From: Apus apus
Lineage: Eukaryota; Chordata; Aves; Apodiformes; Apodidae
Assembly: GCF_020740795.1 (NCBI RefSeq)
Contig: NC_067287.1
Span: 33,411,501-33,475,500, forward strand
Direction: 5' to 3'
Length of the DNA: 64,000 nt
The translations under genes were made by a program, and so were the position numbers. Under the pieces are notes generated by a model. The model had not been told where the DNA came from. It saw only the letters and a program-made list of their open reading frames with translations, and did not search any database. Below, in pieces: positions 28,677 through 41,349 of this stretch. Numbering within the stretch: position 1 is the first letter of the stretch; every line of letters starts with the position of its first letter.

Positions 28677-28790
28677 ATAGAGTAATGGTTGCCAACATAG
28701 AATAATAAAGCCATTCAGGCTGGAAGGAACTTACAGTTGTTGTGTAGGGCAACCTCCTGCTCAAAGCAGGGTAACTAGATAAATCATTAC
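28677..28790 (-). mobile_element. CR1 LINE 3'-end fragment, antisense
   Basis: ACATAGAATAATAAAGCCAT, CAGGCTGGAAGGAACTTACA and CAACCTCCTGCTCAAAGCAG form the reverse complement of the final roughly 110 bases of a CR1 of the older type, with the 3' end at 28,677. Confidence 0.75.
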
Positions 28791-28794
28791 ATTG

Positions 28795-31055
28795 GTCAAA
28801 TATACATTTGTCTTTAAAAATACACAAATATACTAACTTTCCCTGATAACTTTCACCCTTGTAAGTTCTTTAAAACTTGATAACTTTAACATTAAAGACA
28901 AAAAGTAAAACTAACAGCATCAGTAGCAAGGTCTTCCAAAAAAAACGTTACTGGGCTTGGCAGTGTAGTGACACACCTGTTTCTTTGGGTTTATTTACTG
29001 ATTTCTCAGCAGGAACACAAGAAGCAGAGGTATGCTTATTTGAACAGCTGAAAAACAGTGCAAAGAGTTTATGATGGAAAGACTGTGACCTACAGGAACC
29101 TTCTTATGACCAGATGTTTTTTAAAGCTGTTTACATCTGAATTTCTGTCACATATAACAAAGAAGTAGGAATTTCTTACTTAGTAAAGCTAAAGATCCAA
29201 AGTCTCCACCCGATGTTTCGAACAAATATAAAAATAAGTTAACACTTCTGTCTCTATGTGTCTTGCTCTTAGAGTTAGTAATCCCTAATAAAATAACAAG
29301 GTTTTGTTAGTCTTCATCACATCTTTCAGCTCGGGACCAAGGCCAAAACAAATAATAAGCTAGGAGAAGGCAAATGGGGTGCAGTCCACAGCTGGTGGAC
29401 AGGCAGTGTCTGTCCTTGCATTTTCAATTCTTGGCCACAAGAAAGCAGTGCTGAAGAAAATGTGCATGTTCAGGCTGCATTCCAAAGAAAAACCACTGAT
29501 GGGAAAAGAAAGAAAACAAAGAATCTGAAAAATTCTTAATTGGAGAATCAATCGCAACTGTAATGAAAATCTTTTCTGACTTGAAAACAAGAGGAAGAAA
29601 GAGAGTCTTCATTTTACAGACAGAAAAATGACAGAATCAATGACAGTATCTCATAGAATTCTAGTTGTGAAATTGCATCGTGTATGGCCTCAAAATAATG
29701 TGTCACATTTTGAATACAAAGCACCATGATGGTCATAAGCGAGTACTATAAAGATTAATTCAAGGGAGGAAAAAAGAAAAGTGTGGGAAAATGCAAATAG
29801 GAGGGGTAATGGAACTTGTGCTCAACTTTGAACAAAGTTCCCAAGAGTAAAACCAAAGCAAATGGTAGTTCACACTGTGGCAATATTTTATGATGCCTTA
29901 CATTGGATTTGGGAACTCAGCTCTACTCACTAATAGCAGTAGAAATGAGTGAAGATGAAAATCCCTCTTAAAGTCTCCAGCAATTCTAAGACAAAACCCA
30001 ATGAAGTATAAGCCATTTTTCAACACATTACCCAAGAGATTTTTCTTTTTTTATCTTTGTTTCTCTTTTTTTCCTTTTTTGGTTGGAATTTTCAACAGAA
30101 TATCAAGTCAAACTAAACAACACTGAAAGGAAAACCCTGTGTTCCTTTTTAGAATAAAAAAATGGGCCTCCATAGTGCTGTTCCTCACAGAGGATACATA
30201 TAGTCTTCTGACTAGATGCTTTTATGTGTGTTAACAGTGTTTAAAAATTATTTCTGACTTTGCATTCATTAAACCATATTTCTCAAAGAATAAGTGCTAT
30301 TATCTTAAAAAACATTCCTTTCCTAAAAGCATTGTTTGTTTGTTAATTCGATTACTTTAATTCTAAGAAAGCTCACATAATAAATATTTTCAGAGTCTAG
30401 AAACTTAAAGGCAAAAAATGGAAAAGGCACTGCCACAGCCCAGCAAAGCCACTCAGCTGTGTACAGACAACTTCCAGGAGCATTGCTGGTGTTCTAAAAT
30501 CTTGAATTGCTGCCAGATGTACAAGATATCCAATCAGTTTATTGCTGCATGAGGAGATTTTCTGGAGAAAGGTCCAACCCTCATAATGCTTACAGGCAGT
30601 TTATATAGATTATACAACACAATAGAAACATAGAATGTGGCTAATGTAGATATGAGTGGAAAAGGTTTTCTAAGAATTAAGGGCATATAAACAAATACTT
30701 CAAAGAGAAATGACTAAGTTCTTCCCAGAATTAGAAAGAACAAGGAGGTGTGGATTTCCCCACAGAGAGAAATAAGATTTCTGCATTGTCTTTCTTGCAT
30801 CACAATAATCCACTGCTGATCAAAACAAAGTCTTTGCAATCATTTACCAGTTGAGACATCTCTTTTCTTCTCTAAACCCAGAGAATAAACCTTTCCAAAT
30901 CTTTTCATCACCAAATGTGAAAGACACCATCTCCTCAGTCACATCACCCTATTCCATTACAAAAAGTAGAGGCTTAGCCGTCTCTGTTTTTTTTTTACAA
31001 AACTGCACTTTATTTCCTGGATCCGCTTCCTTAGAAGAGAATAAAAGGAAAGAAG
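28795..31055. other. Non-coding AT-rich sequence
   Basis: No gene or classified repeat was recognised. Around 30,030-30,085 there is a T-rich low-complexity stretch. Confidence 0.55.
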
Positions 31056-31059
31056 GCAA

Positions 31060-33000
31060 TTTACAGAATGTGGCACATGTCTGGCAACCTGGGAGGAATA
31101 CAGGAGTGTTGTAAGAAAATGCTGGGATGCAACGAGGAAAGCTAAGGCCCACCTGGAACTAAAGCTGGTGAGAAGCATCAAGGACAACAAGCAAAGTTTC
31201 TTCCAGTACATCAATAAAAAAAGGAAGAACAGGGGAAATGTAGGCCCCTGACAAATGAGGTGGGTGCCCTTCTGACTGCTGACCCAGGGAAGGTGGAGTT
31301 ATTGAATGCAGCCTTTGCTTCAGTTTCCCTGCAAAAGACAGCCCTCTTAAATGCCAGACCCTGGAGACAGGAGAAGTTCTGGATATAGGAAGACTTGCCC
31401 TTGGTAGAGGCGGACCAGGTTAGAGGCCACTTAGCCAAACTGGACATCCATTAATCTATGGGCCCTGATGGGTTGCATCCACAAGTTCCGAGAGAGCTGG
31501 CAGATGTTATTGCTAGGCCACTCTCCATCATCTTTGAGAGGTCATGAAGAACAGGAGAGGTGCCTGAGGACTGCAGGTGGGCTAATGTCACTCCAGTCTT
31601 CAAGAAGGACGACCGAGGGAACTACAGGCCAGTTAGTCTCTCCTCTGTCCCTTGTAAGGTGTTATAAGAAATCATTCTGGACGTCATCACAAAACATGTG
31701 AAAGCGAAGAATGTCATTGGGAGAAATCAGTAGGGATTCACCCAAGGGAAATCATGCTTGACCAACATGATTGCCTCCTATTATGTCATTAGTGGCTGGC
31801 TAGATGAGGGGAGAGCAGTGGATATTATTTACCTTGACTTCAGCAAGGCTTTTGATACTGTCTCCCACAACATCCTTGTTAGGAAACTCAGGAAGAGTGG
31901 ACTTGATGAGTGGACATTGAGGTGGATGGAGAGCTGGCTGGGTGACAGACCTCAGAGGGAGATGATCAACAGATCAGGGTCCAGTTGGAGGCCAGTAACC
32001 AGTGGTGGCCCCCAGGGATCAATACTCGGTCCAGTCTTGTTCAATGTGTTCATCGATGACCTGGGCGAGGGGACAGAGTGTATTCCCAGCAAGTTTGCTG
32101 ATGATACAAAACTGAGAGGGGTGGCTGGCACTCCAGAAGCCTGTGCTGCCATCCAGTGTGATCTGGACAGGCTGGAGAGCTGGGCAGAGAAGAACCTGAC
32201 AAGGTTCAATAAGAGCAAGTGTAGGGTTCTGCACCCGGGAAGAACCCCCAGCACCAATATAGGTTAGGAGTGGGCCTGCTGGAAGGCAGTTCAGAGGAGA
32301 AAGTTCTTGAAGTCCTGATATACAGCAAATTATCCAGTAACTGATACACAATAAATTATCCCTGAGCCAGCAGTGTGCCCTTGCTGCCAACAAGACTGAT
32401 GGAATCCTAGGTTGCACAAAGACGATTGTGGCTACTTGGTCAAGGGAGGTCCTTCTCCCCCTCTACTCTGCCCTGGTGAGGCCACAGCTGGAATACTGCA
32501 TCTGGTTCTGGGCTCCACAGTTCAAGAGAGACAGGGAGCTAATGGAGAGAGTCCAGAGGAGGGCAACAAAGATGATAGGGGGATTAGATCATCTCTCTTA
32601 CGAAGAAAGCCTGATAGAGCTGGGACTCCTTAGTCTGGAGAAGAGAAGGCTGAGGGGAGACTTTATCAATGTATGTAAGTATCTAAAGGGTGGGTGCAAG
32701 GAAGATGGAGACAGGCTCTTCTCAGTAGTTCCCAGTGTCAGAAGGAGAGTCAACAGGTACAAGTTGGAACATAGGAAGTTCCATTTAAATATGAGGAAAA
32801 ACTTCTTTACAGTGAGGGTGATGGAGCACTGAAATAAGCTGCCCAGGGAGGCTGTGGAGTCTCCATCTCTGGAGATATTCAAAGCCCACCTTGATGCAGT
32901 CCTTTGCAAAATGGTCTAGGTTATCCTACTTCAGTGGGAGAGCTGGACTGGATGATCTCTAGAGGTCCCTTTCAACTCCAGTAATTCTGTGATTTTGTGA
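31060..33000 (+). mobile_element. CR1 LINE, 5'-truncated, reverse transcriptase remnant
   Basis: This is the 3' half of a CR1 retrotransposon in plus orientation. An upstream degenerate segment (about 31,080-31,740) reads as CR1 polymerase with several stops (for example TAA near 31,665 and TAG near 31,729). The frame at 31,758-32,267 keeps the RT core: DFSKAFD (motif A, about 31,836), [10 protein letters not shown] (motif B) and the catalytic FADDTKL at about 32,094-32,114. A second frame, 32,428-32,832, covers the thumb-like C-terminus (LPLYSALVRPQLEYC, RRATKMI, RRLRGD). The copy ends at 33,000 with the CR1-type tail ATTCTGTGATTTTGTGA. Around 32,310-32,370 a local near-duplication of AAATTATCC has disrupted the frame. 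The element is dead: no endonuclease domain and multiple stops. Confidence 0.93.
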
Positions 33001-36000
33001 ATGAATGATGATGGTTCCCTAAAGAAATGAAGTTTCTCACAGACTTCCTCCCAACTCCTACTCCTACTCTACGAATTTCACTGCTTAACAGTATGACCAT
33101 ACCCAAGGATGCTTTTTACATCAAAATTTTTACAATCATATATATGCCATTGAAGTACAAAATTAAAACAACAGTATGGAACAATTGTTTTAGTACTAAG
33201 TGCCCACTGTTTTGACTTAAGAGTTTCAGCAATTGTATAGTATAGTATTTACAAACAGTACAATCCAACAATAAGCCCATAATGAGGACTTCTTTTATCC
33301 TCACAAAAAAAATCCCACAGTCAACCGAAACACCCTCTCCTAGTTAAAGCAGATCATCAGCTTTTATAAACTGCAAAGAACTCCAGCCCCCTCTTGTGAC
33401 AGAGAACAAGCAGTTTCTCAATGATGCTGTGCAGTTTGAAGCAGCTTCTATCCAAATAAAATTTCTTTAGAAAGAGCGTGAGATTGGGATGAAATAACTT
33501 AGATTGAATTATTTTTTGCTGATTTATTCCTAACATCAGAACAGATGTCACATGAAGAAAAGCATCACAGTACAACGACAGTATCTTATCCTCTTGCTCT
33601 CTGAGTAATACCTATTTGGCTTCCTTTAGTCATGGTTTCTCTTAACTCACATAGAAAGGTAACCATCAGATAAAATTGCACACAATAAGACGAGTTTAAC
33701 ATTTACCAGTCAGCATGAATTCCTTCCGTCTCTGTCACTTAAGGACTGTCAATGTGCCTACTGCACCTCAAGCAGAGGGTACAAAATAAAAAGCTCCACC
33801 ACCGTCTAGGAATTTTTACATACAGTGGAAACCCTCAGGTATAATTACAATTATTCATGCATATAAAAAGCAATTTTGGTATAACTTCTTGCTCTGGTGG
33901 TGCATAATAAGCATAGCTTTCAGGACCACTATAATAATTAATTTGATTAATTACTTTAATTAGTACTCTTTATTCAGTGCACTTTTAGCATAAACTTCAT
34001 TAATATGATTTGCTGAAGGGAAAGTGACTAAAAATGGAGGAACATGTGCAAAATTCCCATTAAAATTTGACCTGGCCTGTCATAATGTGTCTGACTTTCA
34101 GAAGTTTATGTATATGTACTCATGTATATGACTTTCAGAACTAAGGCAGGCTGCCCAGCAAAAGGTAAATTATCACGACTCAAAGGGAGTACTGGTCCAA
34201 ACTAACAAGCCTCCTATTTAGCATAACTGCAAAAGAGCCTATTGCTTTCAACATGCACAGAAAAGCTCTCTTACTCACTTTCAAAAATGGATAGCTAGGA
34301 AAGGGCAGAGTCAACAGATGTTTTTTAAACCCTTTTTGTTGTTGTTGTTCAGGGCATCCCAAATACCTCCACCTTGCATGTACATACAGTTTAGAGTTCA
34401 CTGGAGGGTATAGACATCTCTATTACTCAATACAAAGTTTTCAATAGTAGGGTTAAAAATTAGCTTTCTAGAACATCAGAACTAGAAGTGCTTAATACCA
34501 TTTTGATGAACTGCAAATACACAAAGATGAAAAGGTTCAACAGCCCTCCTACTCAGATGTTATCTAAACCAAATTATCAGATCTCAGAAGTTCAACTCAA
34601 ATTAATTCGAGTTCAACTCAAATCAAATTGACTGCCTTTGCTCAAAAGACTAAGCATTCAAAAAACCATGAAGATTGCAGAAGAAAAATGACACCAGTCG
34701 TATTTCCTGTGATTAATATTTTAATTTGAAATAATAGAAAGGTATACTGCTTTTAGCCAAGCTTAAAGCAGATTTATAATGGTATCTATAATGATATTCT
34801 TGGCTAAAACTGTAACTCTTATTTTTCATTCAATATCCTATCTTTCATTCTGTTGCCTGCCCTTTTTCCTACCTTATCACTACTACATGTACATATCCAC
34901 TCATTCTGCCTACACAGGCAGGAGCTCTGTCATGTCATGTAGTCACACATCTCTTCCAGCTGGTGGATAACATGTTAGTCTTAACAGCCCAGTTCCACTC
35001 CCTCAGCAAAATCCTGACAAACTTTTCTGATGTATTGTAAAAACAGACATTTACACATGCACAAACAAGATCTGCAGTAATTATATGTATAACATAAAAC
35101 CATGTAAAATTGTTCACACACGCTCATGTTTAAAACAGAAGAGACTGGCAGGGTCATAGCAGGGTGGTGAGTAAAAAGGCCAGTTGTTTATAAACTTAGA
35201 GCAGCAACTCCATAGTGGAACAGCAACAGTTACTTGTCATTATTGACTGTTTCTCATAGATCATGACAGAAAGCTCAAGTAAGTATTATTGCTACCCTTA
35301 CTCTCCACCTCAGTGACCTAAAGTAGTGCTTAATGCCAGTGGTCTTTAGGGACAATCTCAGACCCCAGCTGGTGCCACTCCTCGAGTTAAATGAAAAGCT
35401 TTTTTATGTTCTCTGAGCTTCAGTTGCTGAGAACCCACAGTTTCTTTCTCTTGGTTTGAGTCATGACACAGCCCTGTTTACTCATCTGTCAAATCTGTTC
35501 ACAAGACTTTCATAAACGCTTACTGTTCCCATCCACACAGCACTCCAGAGTGGCAGGACGCTGGCACTGGTGGCTGGATCTATACTTCAGAATGGCAAAA
35601 GCTCTAGTGGTGGTTTCACATTTCAAGTAATCTAGTCATCCCAATAGAAGAAGCCAACCATTTTAAGGCTCTTCTGAAACCATATTAAGCTCTTGGCATA
35701 GACACTGAAGGTGTGAAAACAAAGATATAGAGAAATGGGACAAATTGCAGTGAGACAGTTCACTGATGCACTGCCACAGCCACTGCCACTAGAACAAAGA
35801 CCCCACTCCTCACTTCCCTGAAGCCATGGGCAAGGAGTGGGCTTAACTCCACGTCTGTAGTCCTCTATTCCTACAAATATCGCTATGTGTTATTTATGGA
35901 GTGGCTTAGGACTTCCAGGTAGGAGCAGTACATCATAGTAGAGCTTCAACTGGTCCTTAGAGACAGGAGCTGGAACTCAGTGTGCCTGACCTGACCTGTT

Positions 36001-36700
36001 CTGTGCTAAGCAAAAGCCAGAGGATAGGAACTAGTATAATGTATTGGGAAGACTTTCCTGAAGCAGTAAACAATGTGCCGGAAGCAGAAGACAAGCTGCA
36101 AATAAAACTAAATTTAGCACTAATGAACACGGTTTGAAAATACTGGCTATCACTGCTGAAAACACAAAGCTCCTATTAAGCCAATTTCACACCCCAAAAT
36201 TACAGAGAAGTGGAAAACCCACTTTTACCAACACTGAGATGTCATGACCCACAGCATTTAATTATATGAGCTTGCTAAAATTCTGTACACAATTTTAATC
36301 TTGATATACAACATACTGTATGTTAAAATGAGGGAATCTAGAACAAATCTAAGGTAACTCACATCCTGTTTATTAATTGGAAGTGTGAAATTGTATGTGT
36401 TTAAATTAACTTCCTGTTCAATTCATTATCACTTAATCCCACTGCAGCTTCTCTCTTTACTGAATAAGTAGTTATTCTTTTAACATTATGCAATCCCACC
36501 TCAGGAGATGATACCACCTGTAAAAGGGTTTAAATGGATACCTGCACTTAGGCTATAGCAATATTAAACCAATCAACAATAGATAACCACCCTTCTCTGG
36601 TACTGAAACAAAACCACACAGCATATAGAAGAGTATTATTGGGTTATAGTATTACTAGCTATATACTTCCTTAGCAGAGCTCCATCAGCTTTTAACTAAC
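33001..36700. other. Non-coding AT-rich sequence between the CR1 and the exon-like block
   Basis: No gene was recognised. An AT-rich block at 33,925-34,010 contains clustered TAATTA motifs. A short (GTT)4 lies at about 34,338-34,350. Confidence 0.55.
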
Positions 36701-36829
36701 CTGACGCTCTTCCGGTATTTGTACTTTGTTGAGCACCAGCAGGCTCACAGCTTCCTGTTTGATGGTGATAACATATGTCTCACTTTGTTGTTGGCAGCTG
36801 GACTGAAGGGGAAGACAATGCCCTTTGAC
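36701..36829 (-). other. Exon-like block of an unidentified gene (hypothetical)
   Basis: On the minus strand these 129 bp lie between an acceptor with a pyrimidine tract (ACTGCTTTTCACAG) and a donor GCGTCAG|GTTAGT. They are open for exactly 43 codons with phase 0 at both ends. The translation begins VKGHCLPLQSSCQQQSETYV and continues ITIKQEAVSLLVLNKVQIPE-ERQ. The amino-acid mix looks coding-like, including a beta-rich VSLLVLNKV. I do not recognise the protein. A chance exon-like arrangement cannot be excluded, because the opposite strand is open here too. It lies about 4.5 kb from the CpG island, which could be its promoter if transcription runs to the left. Confidence 0.35.
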
Positions 36830-37560
36830 CTGTGAAAAGCAGTATAAAGCTTATCAGATCCTCTCCAGATATCACTGAAGGAAATGGGCTGGAAGAGTTG
36901 GCCCCACATAGGAAACACATATAAAAAACTGTCAGTACTAGACTTTTTGTAATGTCATTAAAAATGTACTTTTGCAAACCTGAGACCCTGCTAGACCATG
37001 TCATTTGCACAAACTCAGCTGAAGTAAAAGTGGAGAGGAAAAATTATTAAAATTATTAACATTAAATTTAGGTTCACGTCACTTGAAATTAGTCAGTAGT
37101 CAGTAGTATCGGGACTGCTTCACTTTATGGTGCCAAAATCAATTTTATCAGTGGTTACTTCTCTGCTCCACTTCTGAAGAAGACTTTTGAAGGTCATGTA
37201 TTGTATAAAATTTCACACACAACTTTTCCCACTAAACAGTCCATTTGAGGGTTTTGTTTATCAGCAAGGCCTTCTAGATCAGCTGTGGTAAGGTTAGATG
37301 ATGGACTGACCCCCACAAAAACCCCACATCTAAAGAAAAATATTTGCAGGTTTGTGTTAGGATTACATCCTTACAGCACTACCAGATACTGCAGGCAGCA
37401 TTATTATATTAAGCTTTTAACAATAATCATGTTATTTTAAATTAGTACAACACCTATTTGATTTACCTTACACTGTATAGTTACAAAACCAGTTAAATAG
37501 CACCAACACAAAAGCTTAAAGAAAAAAAATCACTTGGACTCTTTTTGATATTATTGTTGA

Positions 37561-37625
37561 AAAAAAAAACAACACAGCAACAAACAAACAAAAAGAACCA
37601 AACAAGAACAAAAACCCAAACAAAA
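37561..37625 (+). repeat. CAAA-rich simple sequence
   Basis: An A/C-only-like stretch with repeated CAAACAAACAAA units and an A9 run. Confidence 0.85.
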
Positions 37626-38934
37626 TATTGACAACAAACAATAGGCTGAAAGCACTATAAGCAGAGATTCAGGAAACCAGATTCTTCCTTTTGATGTATT
37701 GAATTTGAGATGATGACAACACCAGTGAAAAAGTAATTTTTAAGTATCACCACCAACAGGGAACATTTCTAGTCATTTCAACTGGAGATGTATGCAAGGG
37801 AAAAAAAAAAATAATCCTTCATAATCTCAGTAGGTAAATGGAAATAAAAAACCTAAATCTGCAGTTGTCAGTTGAGGCAACAGCAACTGCAGCACTTCAA
37901 AATCTTTTCATGTGAAGGATCTTAAGTCATTGGGTATTTTGTTGCCCCTATACCAGCACTAATACACAGTACTATAAAACAGTTCTGTGTTTCACACTCT
38001 CAATCCACTGTCTTAAACAATGATGTATTAACAATGGTTAAATTGTTCAAGAGTCAGAAAATCACACTGGAGATCATGCTGGTGGTGTCTATAAGAATAT
38101 AAGCAAGAGTAAATATTGCTCCCATATTATTTAAAAATATTTTTTAAAATTACATCAAGGTAAGATGATTGGAAAAACTGAACATGCAGAATTCCACTGC
38201 AGATCTGCCCCAATTTATCAATGCAGTGCTCTATTCCATGTATCTGTCAGAACCCAAGATTCATAATTCTGGTGGAGAGGAATAAGGGAAATTGTGTTTT
38301 CTGATCTGTGGTCTGTGTTGTTTCTTCTTATATTTATAGCTTCTGAAACTACGTGTAAAGAATGCAGCTAGCTGATGTCTGCCTGAGATCAGGACCAATG
38401 TGGCTTTACTCAGAACCTACTGTTCAGCTCTGGAAGCTCCCAGAAGTCAGTGTTCTATTGAACAAATTCAAATCCCAAACTTAGAATAATTGCTTAATGA
38501 TCATTAGTAAAGCAGAAACTACCTGATCAGGACTCCCCTGTGTCACTGTCAATATATACTGAGAGAATTCACTCAATATATTTTGAGACTCCTGAACTCT
38601 GCCTCTTTAAGAGGGGTGGTCAGCCTAAACAGTCAAGGCAGGGAAGAGGAGAAAGGAAATATTCCTGATTGAAGTCTGAAGCATTGAATGATTTTGGTCA
38701 AGGTCACTCAGGAAGTCTATAAAAGAACCAGGATTATAAGATTCTCCTCAGTCCTGGTCTACCATTAAAGACACAAGGTCATCCTACTTTATAAGTCTTA
38801 AAATATTTAAGTTTTTTAGCACTCACTTAGTATCTCTGACAGGAGACTTATCTTCTATTTACATAATTTGCAGGAGATTTCAGAAATCTAATAATTCTTG
38901 TTGATTCCCAAAATCTGTGATCCTGTTTCACAAC

Positions 38935-39045
38935 ATTTGTTTTTTTGGTTAGGTTTGTTGGGTTGTTTTTTTTTTGGGGGGGGGCTTGCGTTTGGGGTTT
39001 TTTGATGTTATTTTTTTTGTTGGTGGTGGTTGGTTGGTTTGGTTT
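38935..39045 (+). repeat. T/G-rich low-complexity tract with G runs
   Basis: The tract consists mainly of T and G, with a run of about ten G near 38,977-38,986, a GGGG near 38,993 and GGTGGTGGTTGGTTGG near 39,022. The minus-strand Asn/Pro/Lys open frame (38,848-39,048) is a product of this composition. Confidence 0.9.
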
Positions 39046-39305
39046 CAATTAAAGAGTTTCTTTTGAATAAAATTTCTCACTGTCATGCTCCACAGTATTT
39101 AGAGAATGACACTTTTTTCTCCCCAGAAATGGGAAGGTCAGTACTTCACAGTGAGTTCCAGTGAGATGAAGAGAGAAAGGGAGTAGTGGTAGAGGAATTC
39201 TCCACCTCCTGTGTACAACAGCTGCCAACATATGGCAAAGAAGGCAAAATCTGCTTGGAGAATGTCAGGAATAAAGCATAACATTTATAATTAGGACACT
39301 TACCT

Positions 39306-39351
39306 GGAATACTTAAGATTATGTATCTGTCTTCTACTTGCTCATATTCTG
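39306..39351 (-). other. Possible small exon upstream of the 36.7-kb exon-like block
   Basis: A near-perfect donor, ATTCCAG|GTAAGTGTCC, closes a 46-bp segment preceded by acceptor-like GATTGAACAG on the minus strand. One frame is open (YEQVEDRYIILSIP). Its 3' phase does not join in frame to the 43-codon reading of the 36,701-36,829 block, so the two would need another exon between them or are unrelated. Confidence 0.2.
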
Positions 39352-39479
39352 TTCAATCATGTTTAAGACAGAAAAATTATCCAAAAAACATGCCCACAAC
39401 CCAGTAAAATTAGCAAGATAAAGGTCACCTTCCTGCTCTCTGGCTAAATAACTCTTGATTTACAACAGTATAATTTCAA

Positions 39480-40905
39480 CAAGAGAGGGGCAGAGTTCCC
39501 TTTCCTGTATGATTTTGTGTAGCTTCAATTCTGGAAATCAGAGACTTCCCAAGTAGACAGAAAATGGAGCTTTGACCTTCCACAGAGGTGGGGAGATGTT
39601 GTCTTCAATATTCCACCTCAAAATTAAATTCAGAACTGGACTCCAGCAGTATTCAAAATTGCATCCCATAAGGATGAAGTAATCCACCGTTGTCTGGACA
39701 TTTTGGTAACACTTTAGAGAGATGAAGACAGATGGATGGTGCCATCTACCTGTACCTCTTAAAACGACAGCAAGACTTAGGCATTCAAGAAGCCTTTATG
39801 CCCTGACACCAAAGATGAAGCTCTCATTGCCTTAAAATACAATAAAACAAACCAAGAGGCAAAAGCCAACTCCAAGAATATTAGAAAAATACACTATTGC
39901 ACGACAGTTATTTCAGAAGGGCACTAACAGAAGTGGTTCCTGCCACAGAGGGTGAGGATTTTCACACTAGCAATATGCTATTGCAGCTGGTAGGCATGTT
40001 GGCAATGATGTGTACCGGCTGATCTGCTTTGAAGGCGAAGGAAGCAATGACATTTTGCATTCTGAAACATTTCAAGAGGACAAAGACTAGGTAAGAACTC
40101 CTATATTCTGACCCTAGTCAGACAGAATGAAAGGTGAATTAATACGAGACCAGCTATAGACCAAGAACAGTTCAAAAGGCAATCATCAATTTTTAAGAGT
40201 AAAATGACACACAAGAGTCGTGTAATGGAACAGTTTCGATCTGCAAATGGCAACTGTCTGTCATGTGTTATACATAATAACCAAATACAACAATATTCCC
40301 CATTTGCTCACTAGAATGAGTCCCTACAGGGTGATTTGGGAAAACTGTGCCTCCAAAACATGCACAATATAGCTGTTAATCTGCAACATTTACTGCAACA
40401 GTTTATTTTCTGAAGCTCTGAAGACATCTGAAATTTAGTTCTTTATGTGTTTGTTTGTTATTCGAGCCTTCAAAAGTTTAGCAAGGTTCATGTACCTTTC
40501 TCAAACCTGGCATTGAGAATTGTATCAATCACAAGACAATGGGCTGGTCTCAGCTATTCTTAAAACTCCTTTTCCCTCAGAGCAGATACTCTATATTTCT
40601 GTATGGCTGTTAAGGCTGTGACATCCTATGTGTAGCTGGGGGGGGAAGTCAAATTACATTTTTTGTTTTCTAAAGATCACTCAGGAGATACGACACCAAG
40701 GTGAAGACAAGCAAAAGGACATGAATAAGCTGGTTGAGGAGATTTTACCAGAAGTCTGTGGTACCTAGCTAAAAAATAGTACCCTGAGGACGTTGCTTGA
40801 GAACGTTGCAGCACAGGACTTTGTCTATTGATCCTCTTCCATCTTGGTCTGCTGGCAGTGGCCTTATGAATTGGTTGAAAGAATAAACTCGTAGGGTTAC
40901 TCAAC
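39480..40905 (+). other. Stop-poor, CpG-enriched stretch, possible broken coding remnant
   Basis: Several neighbouring plus-strand segments stay open in changing frames. Examples are AIYLYLLKRQQDLGIQEAF near 39,740, DEALIALKYNKTNQEAKANS near 39,813, GRHVGNDVYRLICFEGEG near 39,991, MTHKSRVMEQFRSANGNC near 40,206 and EDKQKDMNKLVEEILPEVCG near 40,701. CG dinucleotides are commoner than in flanking DNA. This would fit a decayed gene or processed pseudogene with frameshifts, but some bases are open in more than one frame, which weakens the case. No family was recognised. Confidence 0.2.
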
Positions 40906-41349
40906 ACCCCACTTAGTTAAAAAGAGTGGCCTCAGCATATTCTATTGCTGACTACACCCACTTTCAAACCCGATTTCACACCATCCTTTCAATCCTCCCT
41001 GTTTCTCTCGTTCATTTGAGTTGACACGTCACGCTTGGGCCTTCCTGTAACCTCATTTTATCTTGTCGGGCACCCCCGGGTGCCCCTCTCCTGACTCTTC
41101 CTGCCTTTCTGGGAGCTGCCTCATCTCTGTCACGTCCCAGCAGGGCTCAGCCCCTTCTGAAAGAGCAAAGTGTTTCAGGGAAGCCTAGCACCGGGCAAAA
41201 ACACACCTGTAACTTTAGAAGACATAATGGGGACCTGGAGCCTCCGTCATGGCGTCGTATCTGTTACTATTCCAATGCACGCATTAATTTGACGTTATCG
41301 AAAGATTCGTGACTATCAACCGTTTGAAAAATTGATACATTTAGGTGAA

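Noticed and set aside
38848..39048. Asn/Pro/Lys-rich minus frame
   Set aside because: It is a direct product of the T/G low-complexity tract.
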